64,000 nucleotides of DNA, taken from the NCBI RefSeq assembly GCF_042648445.1, contig NZ_JBHRYB010000003.1, forward strand, positions 124,001 through 188,000, given 5' to 3'. Positions 52,632 to 62,409 of this stretch are shown one piece after another. Under the pieces are notes generated by a model that was not told the DNA's origin, did no database searches, and saw only the letters and a list, made by a program, of their open reading frames with translations. Every line of letters starts with the position of its first letter. Position 1 is the stretch's first letter. The translations under genes were made by a program, and so were the position numbers. The stretch comes from Bacterioplanoides pacificum (GTDB lineage: Bacteria > Pseudomonadota > Gammaproteobacteria > Pseudomonadales > Oceanobacteraceae).

Positions 52632-53288
52632 TTATAAATCGAGTTCGTTAAAATGATGGATACCAGGAAAGTTACTGTCACTGCGCGGTGGTTGCTGACT
52701 GTCGGGATGATAGATGGTTAATAACCAGCGGATGCCCCAGGTTGCGGCCGATTGCAGTACCGCTTCACTGTCATCCACCAGCAGGGTGCGGTGTTTATCA
52801 AACGGCTCCTCACGCAGCAGATGATCCCAGAAAGCCTGGCTTTCTTTGGGCTCCTGATAGTCGTGCGACGAGATTACCCGGTCGACCAGCTGATCCAGCC
52901 CGGTACGCGCCATCTTCAGCTCAACACTGTCGCGATGAGCGTTGGTGACAATCACGCTGCGTTTACCTTTGTCACGTAACAGCTGCAAAAAATCTTTCAC
53001 ATGGGGACGAAAACCAATTTTATGCTGTACGTCCCGCTTCAGTTCTGCGATGGCTAAGCCGGTTAATTCGCTCCAGTGATCGAGGCAATACCAGTTCAGA
53101 GTACCTTTTAAGCCGCTGAAACTTTTATTCAGCTCTGCCAGCGCAGCTTCTTCACTCAGGCCGTGATGAGCGGCGTAAGCCCGGGGCATATGAGTGAGCC
53201 AGAAATACGTATCAAAGTGCAAATCCAGCAGCGTGCCGTCCATATCCAGCAGCACGGTGTCAATTTGTTGCCAATCCGGCAGGCTCAT
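52632..53288 (-). CDS. yrfG: YrfG-like HAD nucleotidase (GMP/IMP)
   Basis: A 218-residue HAD-family phosphatase. Motif I is LLDMDGTLLDLHFD (about 13-26), motif II ends VIVTNAHRD (about 110), and the Lys/Asp of motifs III-IV appear in QEPKESQAFWDHLL and TLLVDDSEAVLQSA. In E. coli YrfG hydrolyses GMP and IMP. First gene of the yrfG-hslR-hslO group, divergent from nudE. Confidence 0.93.
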   Translation of the reverse strand: MSLPDWQQIDTVLLDMDGTLLDLHFDTYFWLTHMPRAYAAHHGLSEEAALAELNKSFSGLKGTLNWYCLDHWSELTGLAIAELKRDVQHKIGFRPHVKDFLQLLRDKGKRSVIVTNAHRDSVELKMARTGLDQLVDRVISSHDYQEPKESQAFWDHLLREEPFDKHRTLLVDDSEAVLQSAATWGIRWLLTIYHPDSQQPPRSDSNFPGIHHFNELDL

Positions 53289-53332
53289 AAGGTTATACTC
53301 GCTCTGACAAAGAAGTTTATTCAGGGTCCGTT

Positions 53333-53896
53333 ATGCCTAAAAAACCCGAAATTCTGCACCGCTCTATGGTGGCACAAAGCCGCCTGTTCCGCATTGAATC
53401 CTTTGATTTACGTTTCAGCAATGGTGTTGAACGTACCTATGAACGACTGGTGCCCGGCGGCACCGGAGCGGTCATGATGGTCGCCCTGCTGGATAATGAA
53501 CACCTGGCTCTGATCCGTGAATACGGTGGTGGTATTGAGGATTACACCCTGACCCTGCCCAAAGGGGCGATTGACCTGGGAGAAACCATGCGCGACGCCT
53601 GTAACCGTGAGCTACAGGAAGAAATCGGCTTTGCTGCGCGCGAGTTTATCCACCTGAAAAAAATGAGCCTGTCACCCAGTTATATGAGTGGTGGTATTGA
53701 TGTGGTGCTGGTCCGCGATTTATACCCGTCACAACTGGAAGGTGACGAGCCCGAGCCACTGGAGCTGGTGAAGTGGCCTCTGGCGAAAATACACGAGCTG
53801 TATGCCCACCAGGACTGCACCGAAGGACGCGCCATTGCCGCACTGGCTGTAGCCCAGGAATATCTGGCCGGCCGTTATCCGGGTACTCCGCTGTAA
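53333..53896 (+). CDS. nudE: NudE, ADP-compound hydrolase (Nudix)
   Basis: A 187-residue Nudix hydrolase acting on ADP-ribose, NADH and diadenosine compounds. The Nudix box GAIDLGETMRDACNRELQEE, continuing IGF, is complete near residues 82-104. Other family sequence includes ERLVPGGTGAVMMVALLDNE and LSPSYMSGGIDVVLVRDLYP. It is divergent from yrfG, as in many enterobacteria. Confidence 0.94.
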   Translation: MPKKPEILHRSMVAQSRLFRIESFDLRFSNGVERTYERLVPGGTGAVMMVALLDNEHLALIREYGGGIEDYTLTLPKGAIDLGETMRDACNRELQEEIGFAAREFIHLKKMSLSPSYMSGGIDVVLVRDLYPSQLEGDEPEPLELVKWPLAKIHELYAHQDCTEGRAIAALAVAQEYLAGRYPGTPL

Positions 53897-53901
53897 GTGC
53901 A

Positions 53902-56364
53902 TTATTCTGAGGCTGGCGAGCCGTCTCTGCGCTGCAGAATGGCGGCAATAGCCTCTCCCAGCGCATCCAGCCTGATCGGTTTACTGACAAAACCATTCAT
54001 GCCAGCGCTCAGGCAGCGGTCCTTGTCTTCCATCATGGCATTGGCCGTCAGCGCCAGAATCGGCACCTGATTCTTCGGATACGATAAATCACGAATCCGT
54101 TCCGTCGCTGAAATACCGTCCAGCACCGGCATATTTACATCCATCAGGATCAGGTCATAGTCTTTCTGCAAGACTTCACTGACGGCCTGTTCGCCGTTTT
54201 CCACAATGTGGCAGCGCAGCCCCAGACGCTGCAGCATTTTTTCGGCAATACGCTGGTTAACCTGATTGTCTTCCGCCAGCAGCACGTTACCGTGCAGCGC
54301 TTTTGTTTCAGGTTTTGACGCCGGCTGCGGAGTTGTCACCGCCGCTTTGTCTTTCTCCGCTGCCTGAATCCGGGCTGGTTGCAATAACATCTGCAGCGTA
54401 AAGCAGCTGCCACGCCCCAGTTCAGATTCAACCAGAATATCGCCACTCATCGCCTGCGCCAGGTGACGGCTGATGGTCAGCCCCAGGCCAGTACCACCGT
54501 ATTTACGGCTGGTACTGCTGTCGGCCTGGCGGAACGCGGTAAACACCCGCTGAATTTTTTCAGCCGATATGCCAATGCCGGAGTCTTTCACCTGAATCGC
54601 CAGCTGCAGGCCACGGTCACACTCGCGCGCATCCACCCGCAATTCGATACGGCCATTTTCGGTAAATTTCAGCGCATTGCTCAGCAGGTTCGTGATGATC
54701 TGACGAATACGTTTCGGATCACCGCGCCAGCGGGTAGGAATATCCGAGGAATAAAAATACACCAGCCCCAGCCCTTTGCGCCGCGCCGGCTCACGGAACA
54801 ACTGATGCAGCTCGGCCAGCAGCTTATTCAGATCGAAATCGATGGTTTCGATTTCCAGTTTGCCGGATTCAATTTTCGACAGATCCAGAATGTCGTTAAT
54901 AATATCGAGCAGCACATGGGATGAACTGTGAATGATTTCCAGATAATTACGCTGATCATCGGTCATATGGCTATCAAGCAACAGCTCGGCCGCCCCCAGA
55001 ATGCCGTTCATCGGGGTACGGATCTCATGACTCATATTGGCCAGAAAAACGGACTTGCTGCGGTTCGCGTTTTTCGCCTGATTCAGTGCTTCACGAATCT
55101 GATCATTGGCCTTTTCCAGCGCTTCCCGGTTGGCTACCGATTCGGTGATATCCAGACCCGCTAACACCACTTCCAGCCGGCCGCGGTCATCTTCCACCTT
55201 AGTGATGCGCCAGCTGACGATCGCTTCTTTGCCGGAGGCAGACACCATCGGACATTCCAGTGACAGGGTTTCCTGATCGGTACCAATCAGCTGCTGCCAC
55301 GACCCCAATAATCGTTCCAGCTGGCTTTTTGGCAACATATTGCGCACCGGCGAACCAATCAGTTGCTCCTCGGTCATATCCAGCATCATCTGGGTCCGGT
55401 GATTAATACGCTCAATGTTGCCGTACTGATCACAGATCACCAGCAGGGTTTGCATGGCATCAAAATAAGCCGCCACACGTTGCTGCTCGCTGCGCAGCTC
55501 CTGCTCCATATAATGACGCTTGCTGATGTCTTCACCGGTCAGCAGCAGAGTGCGCTGCTCCGGGCCACCCCAGGGTTTGGCATGCAGGGCCCAGCGTCCG
55601 GCTTCACCATACTGATCGCGCAGGCTGCATTCAAAATCGATCATGACATTACTGTCGAGTGCCTGATCGATAAAGCCCACCACCCGCGCCAGTTCATCAT
55701 CCGGCAACAGGTCATCCAGCTTGCGACAGTCCTCCTCACCAAACACCGCCTGGAACTGGGGGTTCACTTCACTGAGGAAACGACTCTGACTCACCAGAAA
55801 AGCAATACCCGGCATATGCTCCCAGGACAGCGACTCCTGCACGCTGGGCAATTCGGCCATTCGCGCACGGTGCTGGGAAAAAGCCAGCACCACAAACAAC
55901 AACCCCAGCACCGCAGCTAGCTCCCAGAGCGTCTGCTCAATAATAACGGTCAGTGCTTCGGGTTCCGGCACCGCCAGCACCAGGCTGGTACTCGATCCAA
56001 CCGGTAAGGCCAGCACGTAATATTGTTGCTCACCCACCGGTAAATCCGTGTGGTGACGTTGTCCACGCAAGGCATGATCAAGCAGCGATACCGGCAGGCG
56101 ACTGTCATTTTCCCAGATGATTTCCAGCCCGTCCGGCCCCTGGCGGGCATAACGCAGCAGGTACCCCTGCAGCGCCAGCTGTTCGGGGTCAAAGCGGAAG
56201 TTGTCAGCGGAACGCAACTGACTGACGTAATAGTCACCCCAGCGGTGCAGATGGTCGTGTTGCTGATCCTTCAGCCGCTGATAACCCAGAGCGCCACTGA
56301 TCAGCACCAGCAAGGTCATCACAACAAAGATCAGTAACCAGAGAGAAACGGCTTTACGCCCCAT
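53902..56364 (-). CDS. Hybrid sensor histidine kinase/response regulator
   Basis: An 820-residue two-membrane-segment kinase. TM1 is about 8-27 and TM2 about 145-165, with a periplasmic domain between. Two PAS-like domains follow (about 185-300 and 310-425), then HisKA (FLANMSHEIRTPMNGILGAA, about 448), HATPase (NLLSNALKFTENG, DSGIGIS, GTGLGLTIS) and a C-terminal receiver with acceptor Asp in LILMDVNMPVLDG (about 745). No HPt domain follows the receiver, so a separate HPt or regulator is needed; none is adjacent. The signal is unknown. Confidence 0.92.
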   Translation of the reverse strand: MGRKAVSLWLLIFVVMTLLVLISGALGYQRLKDQQHDHLHRWGDYYVSQLRSADNFRFDPEQLALQGYLLRYARQGPDGLEIIWENDSRLPVSLLDHALRGQRHHTDLPVGEQQYYVLALPVGSSTSLVLAVPEPEALTVIIEQTLWELAAVLGLLFVVLAFSQHRARMAELPSVQESLSWEHMPGIAFLVSQSRFLSEVNPQFQAVFGEEDCRKLDDLLPDDELARVVGFIDQALDSNVMIDFECSLRDQYGEAGRWALHAKPWGGPEQRTLLLTGEDISKRHYMEQELRSEQQRVAAYFDAMQTLLVICDQYGNIERINHRTQMMLDMTEEQLIGSPVRNMLPKSQLERLLGSWQQLIGTDQETLSLECPMVSASGKEAIVSWRITKVEDDRGRLEVVLAGLDITESVANREALEKANDQIREALNQAKNANRSKSVFLANMSHEIRTPMNGILGAAELLLDSHMTDDQRNYLEIIHSSSHVLLDIINDILDLSKIESGKLEIETIDFDLNKLLAELHQLFREPARRKGLGLVYFYSSDIPTRWRGDPKRIRQIITNLLSNALKFTENGRIELRVDARECDRGLQLAIQVKDSGIGISAEKIQRVFTAFRQADSSTSRKYGGTGLGLTISRHLAQAMSGDILVESELGRGSCFTLQMLLQPARIQAAEKDKAAVTTPQPASKPETKALHGNVLLAEDNQVNQRIAEKMLQRLGLRCHIVENGEQAVSEVLQKDYDLILMDVNMPVLDGISATERIRDLSYPKNQVPILALTANAMMEDKDRCLSAGMNGFVSKPIRLDALGEAIAAILQRRDGSPASE

Positions 56365-56423
56365 GAAAAATCCTTTGTGGGCAGGGTTATCGGGCCCGGT
56401 TCCTTAACAATAGCGTCTGTTGT

Positions 56424-57122
56424 TTAAACTATCCATGGCAGCACCCAGGGCAACACCAGTGCGTGCAGGGTCGCCGTCAATGTCATCGCCATGGCGGAAT
56501 AAGCCGCCTGCTGTTTACCCAGCTCCAGTGCCCGGCTGGTACCGATCGCATGGGCACAGACCCCCAGCGTCAGACCAACGGTCTGGGCATCGTCTTTCTT
56601 AACCAGTTTTAACAAGGCTGGCGCCATCGCCGCACCCAGAATACCGGTGACAATCACCGATGCCGACGCCAGTGCTGCAATACCGCCAACCTGCTCGGCA
56701 ATGGCAACGGCCACCGGCGTGGTAATGGATTTGGTTGCCAGTGTGCGGGCCAGTATTTCATCGCCGATCCACCACCAGGTTAATAACGCCGCACAAGCCA
56801 CCGTCACTCCGCTGCCGGCAATTACCGCCATCACAATACGCTGCCACTGGGAGCGCATGGTATGCAGAAACTGGTACAGCGGCACCGCCAGCATAACAAT
56901 AACCGGGCCCAGCATCAGATGAATCAGTTCGCCACCCTGCATATAGGTAACGTATGGCGTATTGGTCAGCTCCAGCGTTCCGACCACCAGCGCCACGCCG
57001 GACAAAATCGGTGGCAGAAACGGGCTGTTACCGGTGGCGTTATACAATATTTGTCCGGCAACAAAAGCAGCAATGGTTACCGCCGCCCAGAATAACGGCG
57101 TCGCAAACAGTTCAGAAATCAT
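56424..57122 (-). CDS. lrgB: LrgB/CidB-family membrane protein
   Basis: A 232-residue membrane protein with about six segments. The family signature is LLGPVIVMLAVPLYQFLHTM-like, seen near residue 75, with ATKSITTPVAVAIAEQVGGI (about 135) and GVCAHAIGTSRALELG (about 190). Start chosen at 57122 (MISELFATPLF); the longer frame to 57254 lies in lrgA. It overlaps lrgA by 11 bases. These pairs act in control of cell lysis, or in export of small acids. Confidence 0.93.
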   Translation of the reverse strand: MISELFATPLFWAAVTIAAFVAGQILYNATGNSPFLPPILSGVALVVGTLELTNTPYVTYMQGGELIHLMLGPVIVMLAVPLYQFLHTMRSQWQRIVMAVIAGSGVTVACAALLTWWWIGDEILARTLATKSITTPVAVAIAEQVGGIAALASASVIVTGILGAAMAPALLKLVKKDDAQTVGLTLGVCAHAIGTSRALELGKQQAAYSAMAMTLTATLHALVLPWVLPWIV

Positions 57123-57459
57123 GCCCTTTGCCCTTTTTACCAGCGGCCATAATCCAGCCACACACCAGAATGCCGGGAACCAGGCTGACTGCCAGGATAG
57201 TGACCAGCTCCGGGCCATACTCGCTGATGATACTTTTCTGGGTGGTGATGCCACTGCTGACCGGGATCAGAAATAATGGCAATAACGGCGATAAGGTAGT
57301 GGTGATCTGCTGCAAAGACGACGGGGTTTTGCCGCGGATAATCAGAAACACCAGCAGCAGCAACATACCAATAATGGCCGCCGGCACCGGCAAGGCAAAC
57401 TGGCCCTGTAATAAGCCACCAACAATCAGAAAAACAAGTAAGGTAAGAAGACCAGGCAT
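57112..57459 (-). CDS. lrgA: LrgA/CidA-family holin-like protein
   Basis: A 115-residue membrane protein with four segments (PGLLTLLVFLIVGGLLQGQF; VPAAIIGMLLLLVFLIIRG; LSPLLPLFLIPVSSGI; VTILAVSLVPGILVCGWIM). Matches LrgA/CidA (YohJ) proteins, which pair with LrgB. The ATG at 57459 has AGGAG five bases upstream. First gene of lrgAB. Confidence 0.92.
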   Translation of the reverse strand: MPGLLTLLVFLIVGGLLQGQFALPVPAAIIGMLLLLVFLIIRGKTPSSLQQITTTLSPLLPLFLIPVSSGITTQKSIISEYGPELVTILAVSLVPGILVCGWIMAAGKKGKGHDF

Positions 57460-57514
57460 TTGCACTCCTGCAAATTGATCTGCTGATTCCGGGACAAGAA
57501 GGCCCGGTAAAGAA

Positions 57515-57599
<85 letters not shown>

Positions 57600-57756
57600 A
57601 TGACAGGGCGCGCATCTTATAAAAGCCGGACGCGTTTGCCAAGCCCTGTGGAGCGGATTATCAGAAAACTCTGCTGTCGGAAAACACTGCAGCGTCATAA
57701 AGTCTCTGCTAAGGTTGGCCGCTGCCACCGCTCTCAGAATGATTCAGGACTCTTTT

Positions 57757-58779
57757 ATGTCGCAGGAACGCACGCTGCTCGCCAGTAATATTATGTTGAC
57801 CTCCGCCGCTGCCGTGATTGTCATTGCCGGAGTAAAAAGCGCTGCCACCATGCTGGTGCCTTTTCTGTTGGCGACCTTTATCGCCGTGGTCAGCGCCCCT
57901 CTGGTACGCTGGCTGACCAACCGCCGGATCCCGGAGGTGTTAGCGGTATTATTGCTGCTGAGTGGTTTTATTCTGATCGGCACCCTGCTGGCGACGTTTG
58001 TCGGCAGCACGCTGAACGACTTCTATAAAGATGTGCCAGTGTACGAACAGCAACTGGGATCACTGGTGCAGGACGGCGTGACCAGGCTGCGCAGCCTGGG
58101 ACTGGAAGTGGCGGATAATATCGTTACCGAATACGTTAATCCGGGCGCGGTGATGAAAATGGTCGCCAGTGTGTTTAATGGCCTGGGCGGCGTATTAACC
58201 AACACTTTCCTGATTTTATTCACCGTGGTCTTTATTCTGCTGGAAGCCAGCAGCTTCCCGGCCAAACTGAAACGCGCGTTTGGCGAACAAACCACCGCGT
58301 TTGCTCATTTTGAGCGCTTCAGCAGCTCAGTACAGCAATATCTGGCGATCAAAACACTGGTCAGCCTCGGCACCGGCTGCTGCATTGGCCTGATCTTGTG
58401 GATCATCGGCGTCGATTACGCGCCATTGTGGGCACTGGTTGCCTTTCTGCTGAATTATATCCCTAACATAGGTTCCATCATCGCGGCGATTCCGGCGGTA
58501 CTGATCGCTCTGATTCAGCTCGGCATTGGTGAAGCCATCTTAACCGGCGCGTCTTACGTGGTGGTCAACACAGTATTCGGCAATATGGTGGAACCCCGCC
58601 TGATGGGCCGCTCGCTGGGATTATCGACCCTGGTGGTATTTGTTTCTCTGGTGTTCTGGGGCTGGGTGCTTGGCCCGGTTGGCATGTTATTGTCGATTCC
58701 GCTGACCATGGTGATGAAAATAGCGCTGGAAACCCGGCCACAGTCTCGCTGGATCGCCACGCTGCTCGACCATGACTAA
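57757..58779 (+). CDS. AI-2E family (PerM-like) transporter
   Basis: A 340-residue membrane protein of the AI-2E/PerM family. The N-terminal helices (LVPFLLATFIAVVSAPLVRW) precede a longer soluble segment, then the conserved VDYAPLWALVAFLLNYIPNI, and the end VVFVSLVFWGWVLGPVGMLL. Substrates vary (autoinducer-2, sodium or proton antiport), so none is assigned. The ATG at 57757 has agga upstream. Confidence 0.9.
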   Translation: MSQERTLLASNIMLTSAAAVIVIAGVKSAATMLVPFLLATFIAVVSAPLVRWLTNRRIPEVLAVLLLLSGFILIGTLLATFVGSTLNDFYKDVPVYEQQLGSLVQDGVTRLRSLGLEVADNIVTEYVNPGAVMKMVASVFNGLGGVLTNTFLILFTVVFILLEASSFPAKLKRAFGEQTTAFAHFERFSSSVQQYLAIKTLVSLGTGCCIGLILWIIGVDYAPLWALVAFLLNYIPNIGSIIAAIPAVLIALIQLGIGEAILTGASYVVVNTVFGNMVEPRLMGRSLGLSTLVVFVSLVFWGWVLGPVGMLLSIPLTMVMKIALETRPQSRWIATLLDHD

Positions 58780-58801
58780 CCGACACAACCCGGCAAGCAT
58801 C

Positions 58802-58816
58802 GTAAGGAAGGGTCAA
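58802..58816 (+). promoter_or_regulatory. Possible CpxR-type box upstream of response regulator gene
   Basis: gtaag-N5-gtcaa fits eight of ten positions of the GTAAA-N5-GTAAA CpxR site, with the right spacing, 60 bases before the response-regulator start. This would fit autoregulation, but similar short matches occur by chance. Confidence 0.3.
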
Positions 58817-58875
58817 AACAGTTGTTATGGCGCACTTTCTGGCGCTAATCTCCCTGCTGTTATGTGGGAGACCGT

Positions 58876-59568
58876 ATGTACCAGATTCTTTTAATTGATG
58901 ATGACTATGAGCTGGGTGAGCTGTTGCAGGAATACCTCGGCATGGAAGGCTTTGAGCTGACCACGCGCCAGGACGGTGAATCCGGCTTACAGGCAGCACT
59001 GAGCGGTGACTATGACCTGGTGCTGCTGGACGTCATGCTGCCCAAAATGAATGGCTTCGAAGTTCTGAAAGCCGTGCGTGAAAAGTCGTCGATCCCGGTC
59101 ATCATGCTGACTGCCCGCGGTGAAAGCGTCGACCGGGTATTAGGCCTGGAACACGGTGCCGACGACTATATTCCCAAACCGTATCACCACCATGAATTGC
59201 TGGCACGCATCCGGGCCTTGTTCCGCCGCATCGAAATCAGCACTGAAAGCAACGATAAAAGCTCACCGAATTACGAAGTTGGTGCATTAAAACTGGATCC
59301 GGCAACCCGGGTAGCCAGTTGCAACGATGAAGAACTGGCACTCACCGGTGCTGAGTTCGGTGTCCTGCAGTGCCTGATGGAACACGTCGGTGAACTGGTC
59401 GATAAAGACACCCTGTCGATTGCCGCGCTGGGCCGGCCATTAATGGCCTACGACCGCTCAATCGATATGCACGTCAGTAATCTGCGCAAAAAACTGGGCA
59501 AACGTGAGGACGATTCCGACTGGATCAAAACCGTTCGTGGCCGCGGTTATCAGCTGGTCAACGGCTGA
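58876..59568 (+). CDS. CpxR-like OmpR-family response regulator
   Basis: A 230-residue regulator. Receiver domain (about 1-115): acidic pair in ILLIDDDYELGELL, acceptor Asp in LVLLDVMLPKMNGFE (about 52), Lys in ADDYIPKPYHHHELLARI. OmpR-type DNA-binding domain (about 135-228): LTGAEFGVLQCLMEHVGELV and YDRSIDMHVSNLRKKLG. The wording is nearest CpxR. The ATG at 58876 has GGGAG upstream. It is followed after 14 bases by the matching kinase gene. Confidence 0.92.
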   Translation: MYQILLIDDDYELGELLQEYLGMEGFELTTRQDGESGLQAALSGDYDLVLLDVMLPKMNGFEVLKAVREKSSIPVIMLTARGESVDRVLGLEHGADDYIPKPYHHHELLARIRALFRRIEISTESNDKSSPNYEVGALKLDPATRVASCNDEELALTGAEFGVLQCLMEHVGELVDKDTLSIAALGRPLMAYDRSIDMHVSNLRKKLGKREDDSDWIKTVRGRGYQLVNG

Positions 59569-59582
59569 GTACTGCGCTGCTT

Positions 59583-60917
59583 ATGCCGCTGTTCCGCACC
59601 CTCTTTTTTAAAGTTTTCTTCTGGTTCTGGGCCGCAATTTTTCTGGCGATGGTGGCGGCCGTCACCACCAGCAACTGGATTGATGACGACTACGTCCGCA
59701 AAGCATCCCAGAGTGAACGCATCCACCTGTTACGCCTGATGGAACGTAAACGCCCGATTATGGCCGAAGGCCGTAAGTTATGGCGTAAGTTACGTCCCGA
59801 CTGGAACCTGGTGGCTGTGCCAGTCGATTCCATCAGCCATTTGCCCCACGATGTTGAAGAGTTTGTTGACCTGGCTGCCGAAGCCCGTGATGTTTTATGG
59901 GGCCAGGACGACGGCTGGCTGATGATAGGCCCGATTCAGCGCGGCGATTATCTGTACGTCGCCATCACCCGCAAACACTGGAGCAGTGTCTGGGATGACG
60001 AACAACGCTGGATGATTCCGATCGCCTTTTTTGGCGTGATTACGCTGTTATGTATGGGCCTGGTATGGAGCCTGACCCGGCCGATCCGCCGCTTACAACG
60101 CACGGTCCGCCAGCTGGGTAAAGGCAACTTCGACGTCTCGGAAATCCGCTCCGACGCCAATCGTTATGATGAAATTGGTGAATTATCCAGCGATGTGGTG
60201 GAAATGGCGGATGCACTTAACCGTCTGTTGCAGAGTCACCAGCAGCTGCTGCGGGATGTTTCCCATGAACTCCGTTCACCATTAACCCGGCTGCAAATCG
60301 CGCTGGGTATCGCCCGCAAAAAAGATCCGGACGGTCTGCTGGATGCCGAGCATAACCGCATCGAACGGGCTGTTGGCCAGGTTGATGGTCTGGTCAGTCA
60401 GATTCTTGATCTGGCGCGCCTGCAACAACAGGACAGCCAGAACCTGCAGCTGGAATACCGCTCACTGGCGAATCAGCTGGACAACTGGGTGCAGGATGCC
60501 GAAATCGAAATGGACGAAAAACAGATTGTGCTGCAGAGCCGTCTGCCGGATGAAAACATTCAGTGCCACTGGGACTGGATTCTGGTGGAGCGGGCGGTGG
60601 ATAACATCCTGCGTAATGCGATTCGTTTTTCCCCGGAGGGCGGCAAACTGGATGTCAGCGCTCATCTGACCAGCGATGGCCAGATCGAAATCGCCATCCA
60701 GGACGAAGGCCCCGGCGTACCGGAGGAAGATCTGCAGCGCATTTTCAATCCCTTCACTCAGGTCGACTCCGCCCGCGACCATGCCAGCGGCGGTTATGGT
60801 ATCGGCCTGGCACTGGTTTATCGCATTGTTGAGCTGCACGATGGAATCATTGAAGCCTGCAACCAATCCCCCGGTTTACGTATCACAATGCGGTTACCGC
60901 GCAAGAGTTTTCGCTGA
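59583..60917 (+). CDS. CpxA-like sensor histidine kinase
   Basis: A 444-residue inner-membrane kinase. TM1 at about 8-28 and TM2 near 150-170 enclose a periplasmic sensor; then a HAMP linker (LTRPIRRLQRTVRQLGKGNF), HisKA with HELRSPLTRLQIAL (about 225) and HATPase with NILRNAIRFSPEG, DEGPGVPEEDL and GGYGIGLALVYRIV. Layout and wording resemble CpxA, which senses envelope protein stress. No CpxP is encoded beside it. Confidence 0.92.
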   Translation: MPLFRTLFFKVFFWFWAAIFLAMVAAVTTSNWIDDDYVRKASQSERIHLLRLMERKRPIMAEGRKLWRKLRPDWNLVAVPVDSISHLPHDVEEFVDLAAEARDVLWGQDDGWLMIGPIQRGDYLYVAITRKHWSSVWDDEQRWMIPIAFFGVITLLCMGLVWSLTRPIRRLQRTVRQLGKGNFDVSEIRSDANRYDEIGELSSDVVEMADALNRLLQSHQQLLRDVSHELRSPLTRLQIALGIARKKDPDGLLDAEHNRIERAVGQVDGLVSQILDLARLQQQDSQNLQLEYRSLANQLDNWVQDAEIEMDEKQIVLQSRLPDENIQCHWDWILVERAVDNILRNAIRFSPEGGKLDVSAHLTSDGQIEIAIQDEGPGVPEEDLQRIFNPFTQVDSARDHASGGYGIGLALVYRIVELHDGIIEACNQSPGLRITMRLPRKSFR

Positions 60918-61067
60918 TTATGTCTGACAATTACCGGTAAAAACCCGGGTTTTAGTGGAAACAGGGGTTAGATTTTGGTATTAAATACGGCCCCTTAACT
61001 CTGAGTGTCGACTGGATGGAAGATACACACAGGGTTTTTTACAACGCGACAAGACTGGACGAGTACT

Positions 61068-62330
61068 ATGTCAGAAGATTTTAAACAAGCTGCTCTCGAT
61101 TACCACGCGAATCCAAAGCCAGGTAAAATCAGTGTTGAGCTGACCAAGCCTGCTAACTCCTCTCGCGACCTGTCTCTGGCTTACAGCCCGGGTGTTGCTG
61201 AGCCGGTAAAAGAAATTGCAGCCGATCCTGAGAACGCTTACAAATACACCTCTAAAGGTAACCTGGTAGCGGTTATCTCTGACGGTACTGCGATTCTGGG
61301 TCTGGGTGATCTGGGTCCGCTGGCATCCAAGCCGGTTATGGAAGGTAAATCTCTGCTGTTCAAACGTTTCGCGGGCGTTGACTCCATCGACCTGGAAGTT
61401 GAATCTGAAAGCCCACAGGCTTTCATCGACACCGTACGTCGCATCGCTATCACTTTTGGTGGTATCAACCTGGAAGACATCAAAGCACCAGAGTGTTTTG
61501 AAATTGAACGCACTCTGATCGAGCAGTGTGATATTCCGGTATTCCACGATGACCAGCACGGTACTGCAATCGTAACCGTTGCCGGTGTTCTGAACGCGCT
61601 GGAAATTCAGGGCAAGAAAATCGAAGACGCCAAAATGGCTGTTCTGGGTGCCGGCGCTGCCGCGATCTCATGTTCTAAACTGCTGATCCTGGCAGGCATG
61701 AACCCACAGAACATCTTTATGTGTGACCGTAAAGGCGTGATCCACTCAGGCCGTGAAGACCTGAACCAATACAAGCAGGCGTTCGCAGTGGATACTGACA
61801 AACGTACTGTTGATGACGCTCTGAACGGTGCCGACATCTTCCTGGGTCTGTCTGGCCCGAACATGGTTACCGGCGAACAAATCGCAACCATGGCTGACAA
61901 CGCCATCGTCTTTGCCTGCGCTAACCCGGTTCCGGAAATCATGCCTGAAATCGTTAAGGAAGTACGCCCGGATGCCATCATGGCGACAGGTCGTTCTGAC
62001 TTCCCGAACCAGGTGAACAACGTATTAGGCTTCCCGTTCATTTTCCGTGGTGCTCTGGACGTACGTGCCAAGCGCATCAACGAAGAAATGAAACTGGCCG
62101 CAGCCAAAGCACTGGCTAACCTGGCGAAAGAACCGGTTACTCAGGAAGTTCTGGACGCTTACGGCGTTGACTCTATGGCATTCGGTAAAGAGTACATCAT
62201 CCCGAAAGCCACCGATTCCCGCCTGCTGGGTGCAGTATCGACTGCCGTTGCTCAGGCAGCGATCGATACCGGTGTAGCTGCTGGCCCTCTGCCTGCGAAC
62301 TACCCACTGAAGTCTCTGGATGATATCTAA
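61068..62330 (+). CDS. maeB: MaeB-type malic enzyme (short form)
   Basis: Oxidative decarboxylation of malate to pyruvate, usually with NADP. The ATG at 61068 gives 420 residues, the length of Pseudomonas-type short MaeB; the phosphotransacetylase-like C-terminal domain of the enterobacterial enzyme is absent. Motifs: LAYSPGVAEPVKEI, GLGDLGPLASKPVMEGK, PVFHDDQHGTAIV and the nucleotide-binding VLGAGAAAISCSKLL. Codon use is strongly biased, as in highly expressed genes. Starts with an SEDFKQAALDYH N-terminus typical of the family. Confidence 0.95.
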   Translation: MSEDFKQAALDYHANPKPGKISVELTKPANSSRDLSLAYSPGVAEPVKEIAADPENAYKYTSKGNLVAVISDGTAILGLGDLGPLASKPVMEGKSLLFKRFAGVDSIDLEVESESPQAFIDTVRRIAITFGGINLEDIKAPECFEIERTLIEQCDIPVFHDDQHGTAIVTVAGVLNALEIQGKKIEDAKMAVLGAGAAAISCSKLLILAGMNPQNIFMCDRKGVIHSGREDLNQYKQAFAVDTDKRTVDDALNGADIFLGLSGPNMVTGEQIATMADNAIVFACANPVPEIMPEIVKEVRPDAIMATGRSDFPNQVNNVLGFPFIFRGALDVRAKRINEEMKLAAAKALANLAKEPVTQEVLDAYGVDSMAFGKEYIIPKATDSRLLGAVSTAVAQAAIDTGVAAGPLPANYPLKSLDDI

Positions 62331-62363
62331 GCGATAAGCGTCCGGCGTTACCGCCGACTTCAG

Positions 62364-62400
62364 AAAACCGCGCGTTACTCAGGTAACGACGCGGTTTTTT
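62364..62400. terminator. Terminator after maeB
   Basis: aaaaccgcg / cgcggtttt outer arms with an inner cgttac/gtaacg pair and a T run; sits between convergent maeB and the binding-protein gene. Confidence 0.92.
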
Positions 62401-62409
62401 TATGCCTGA

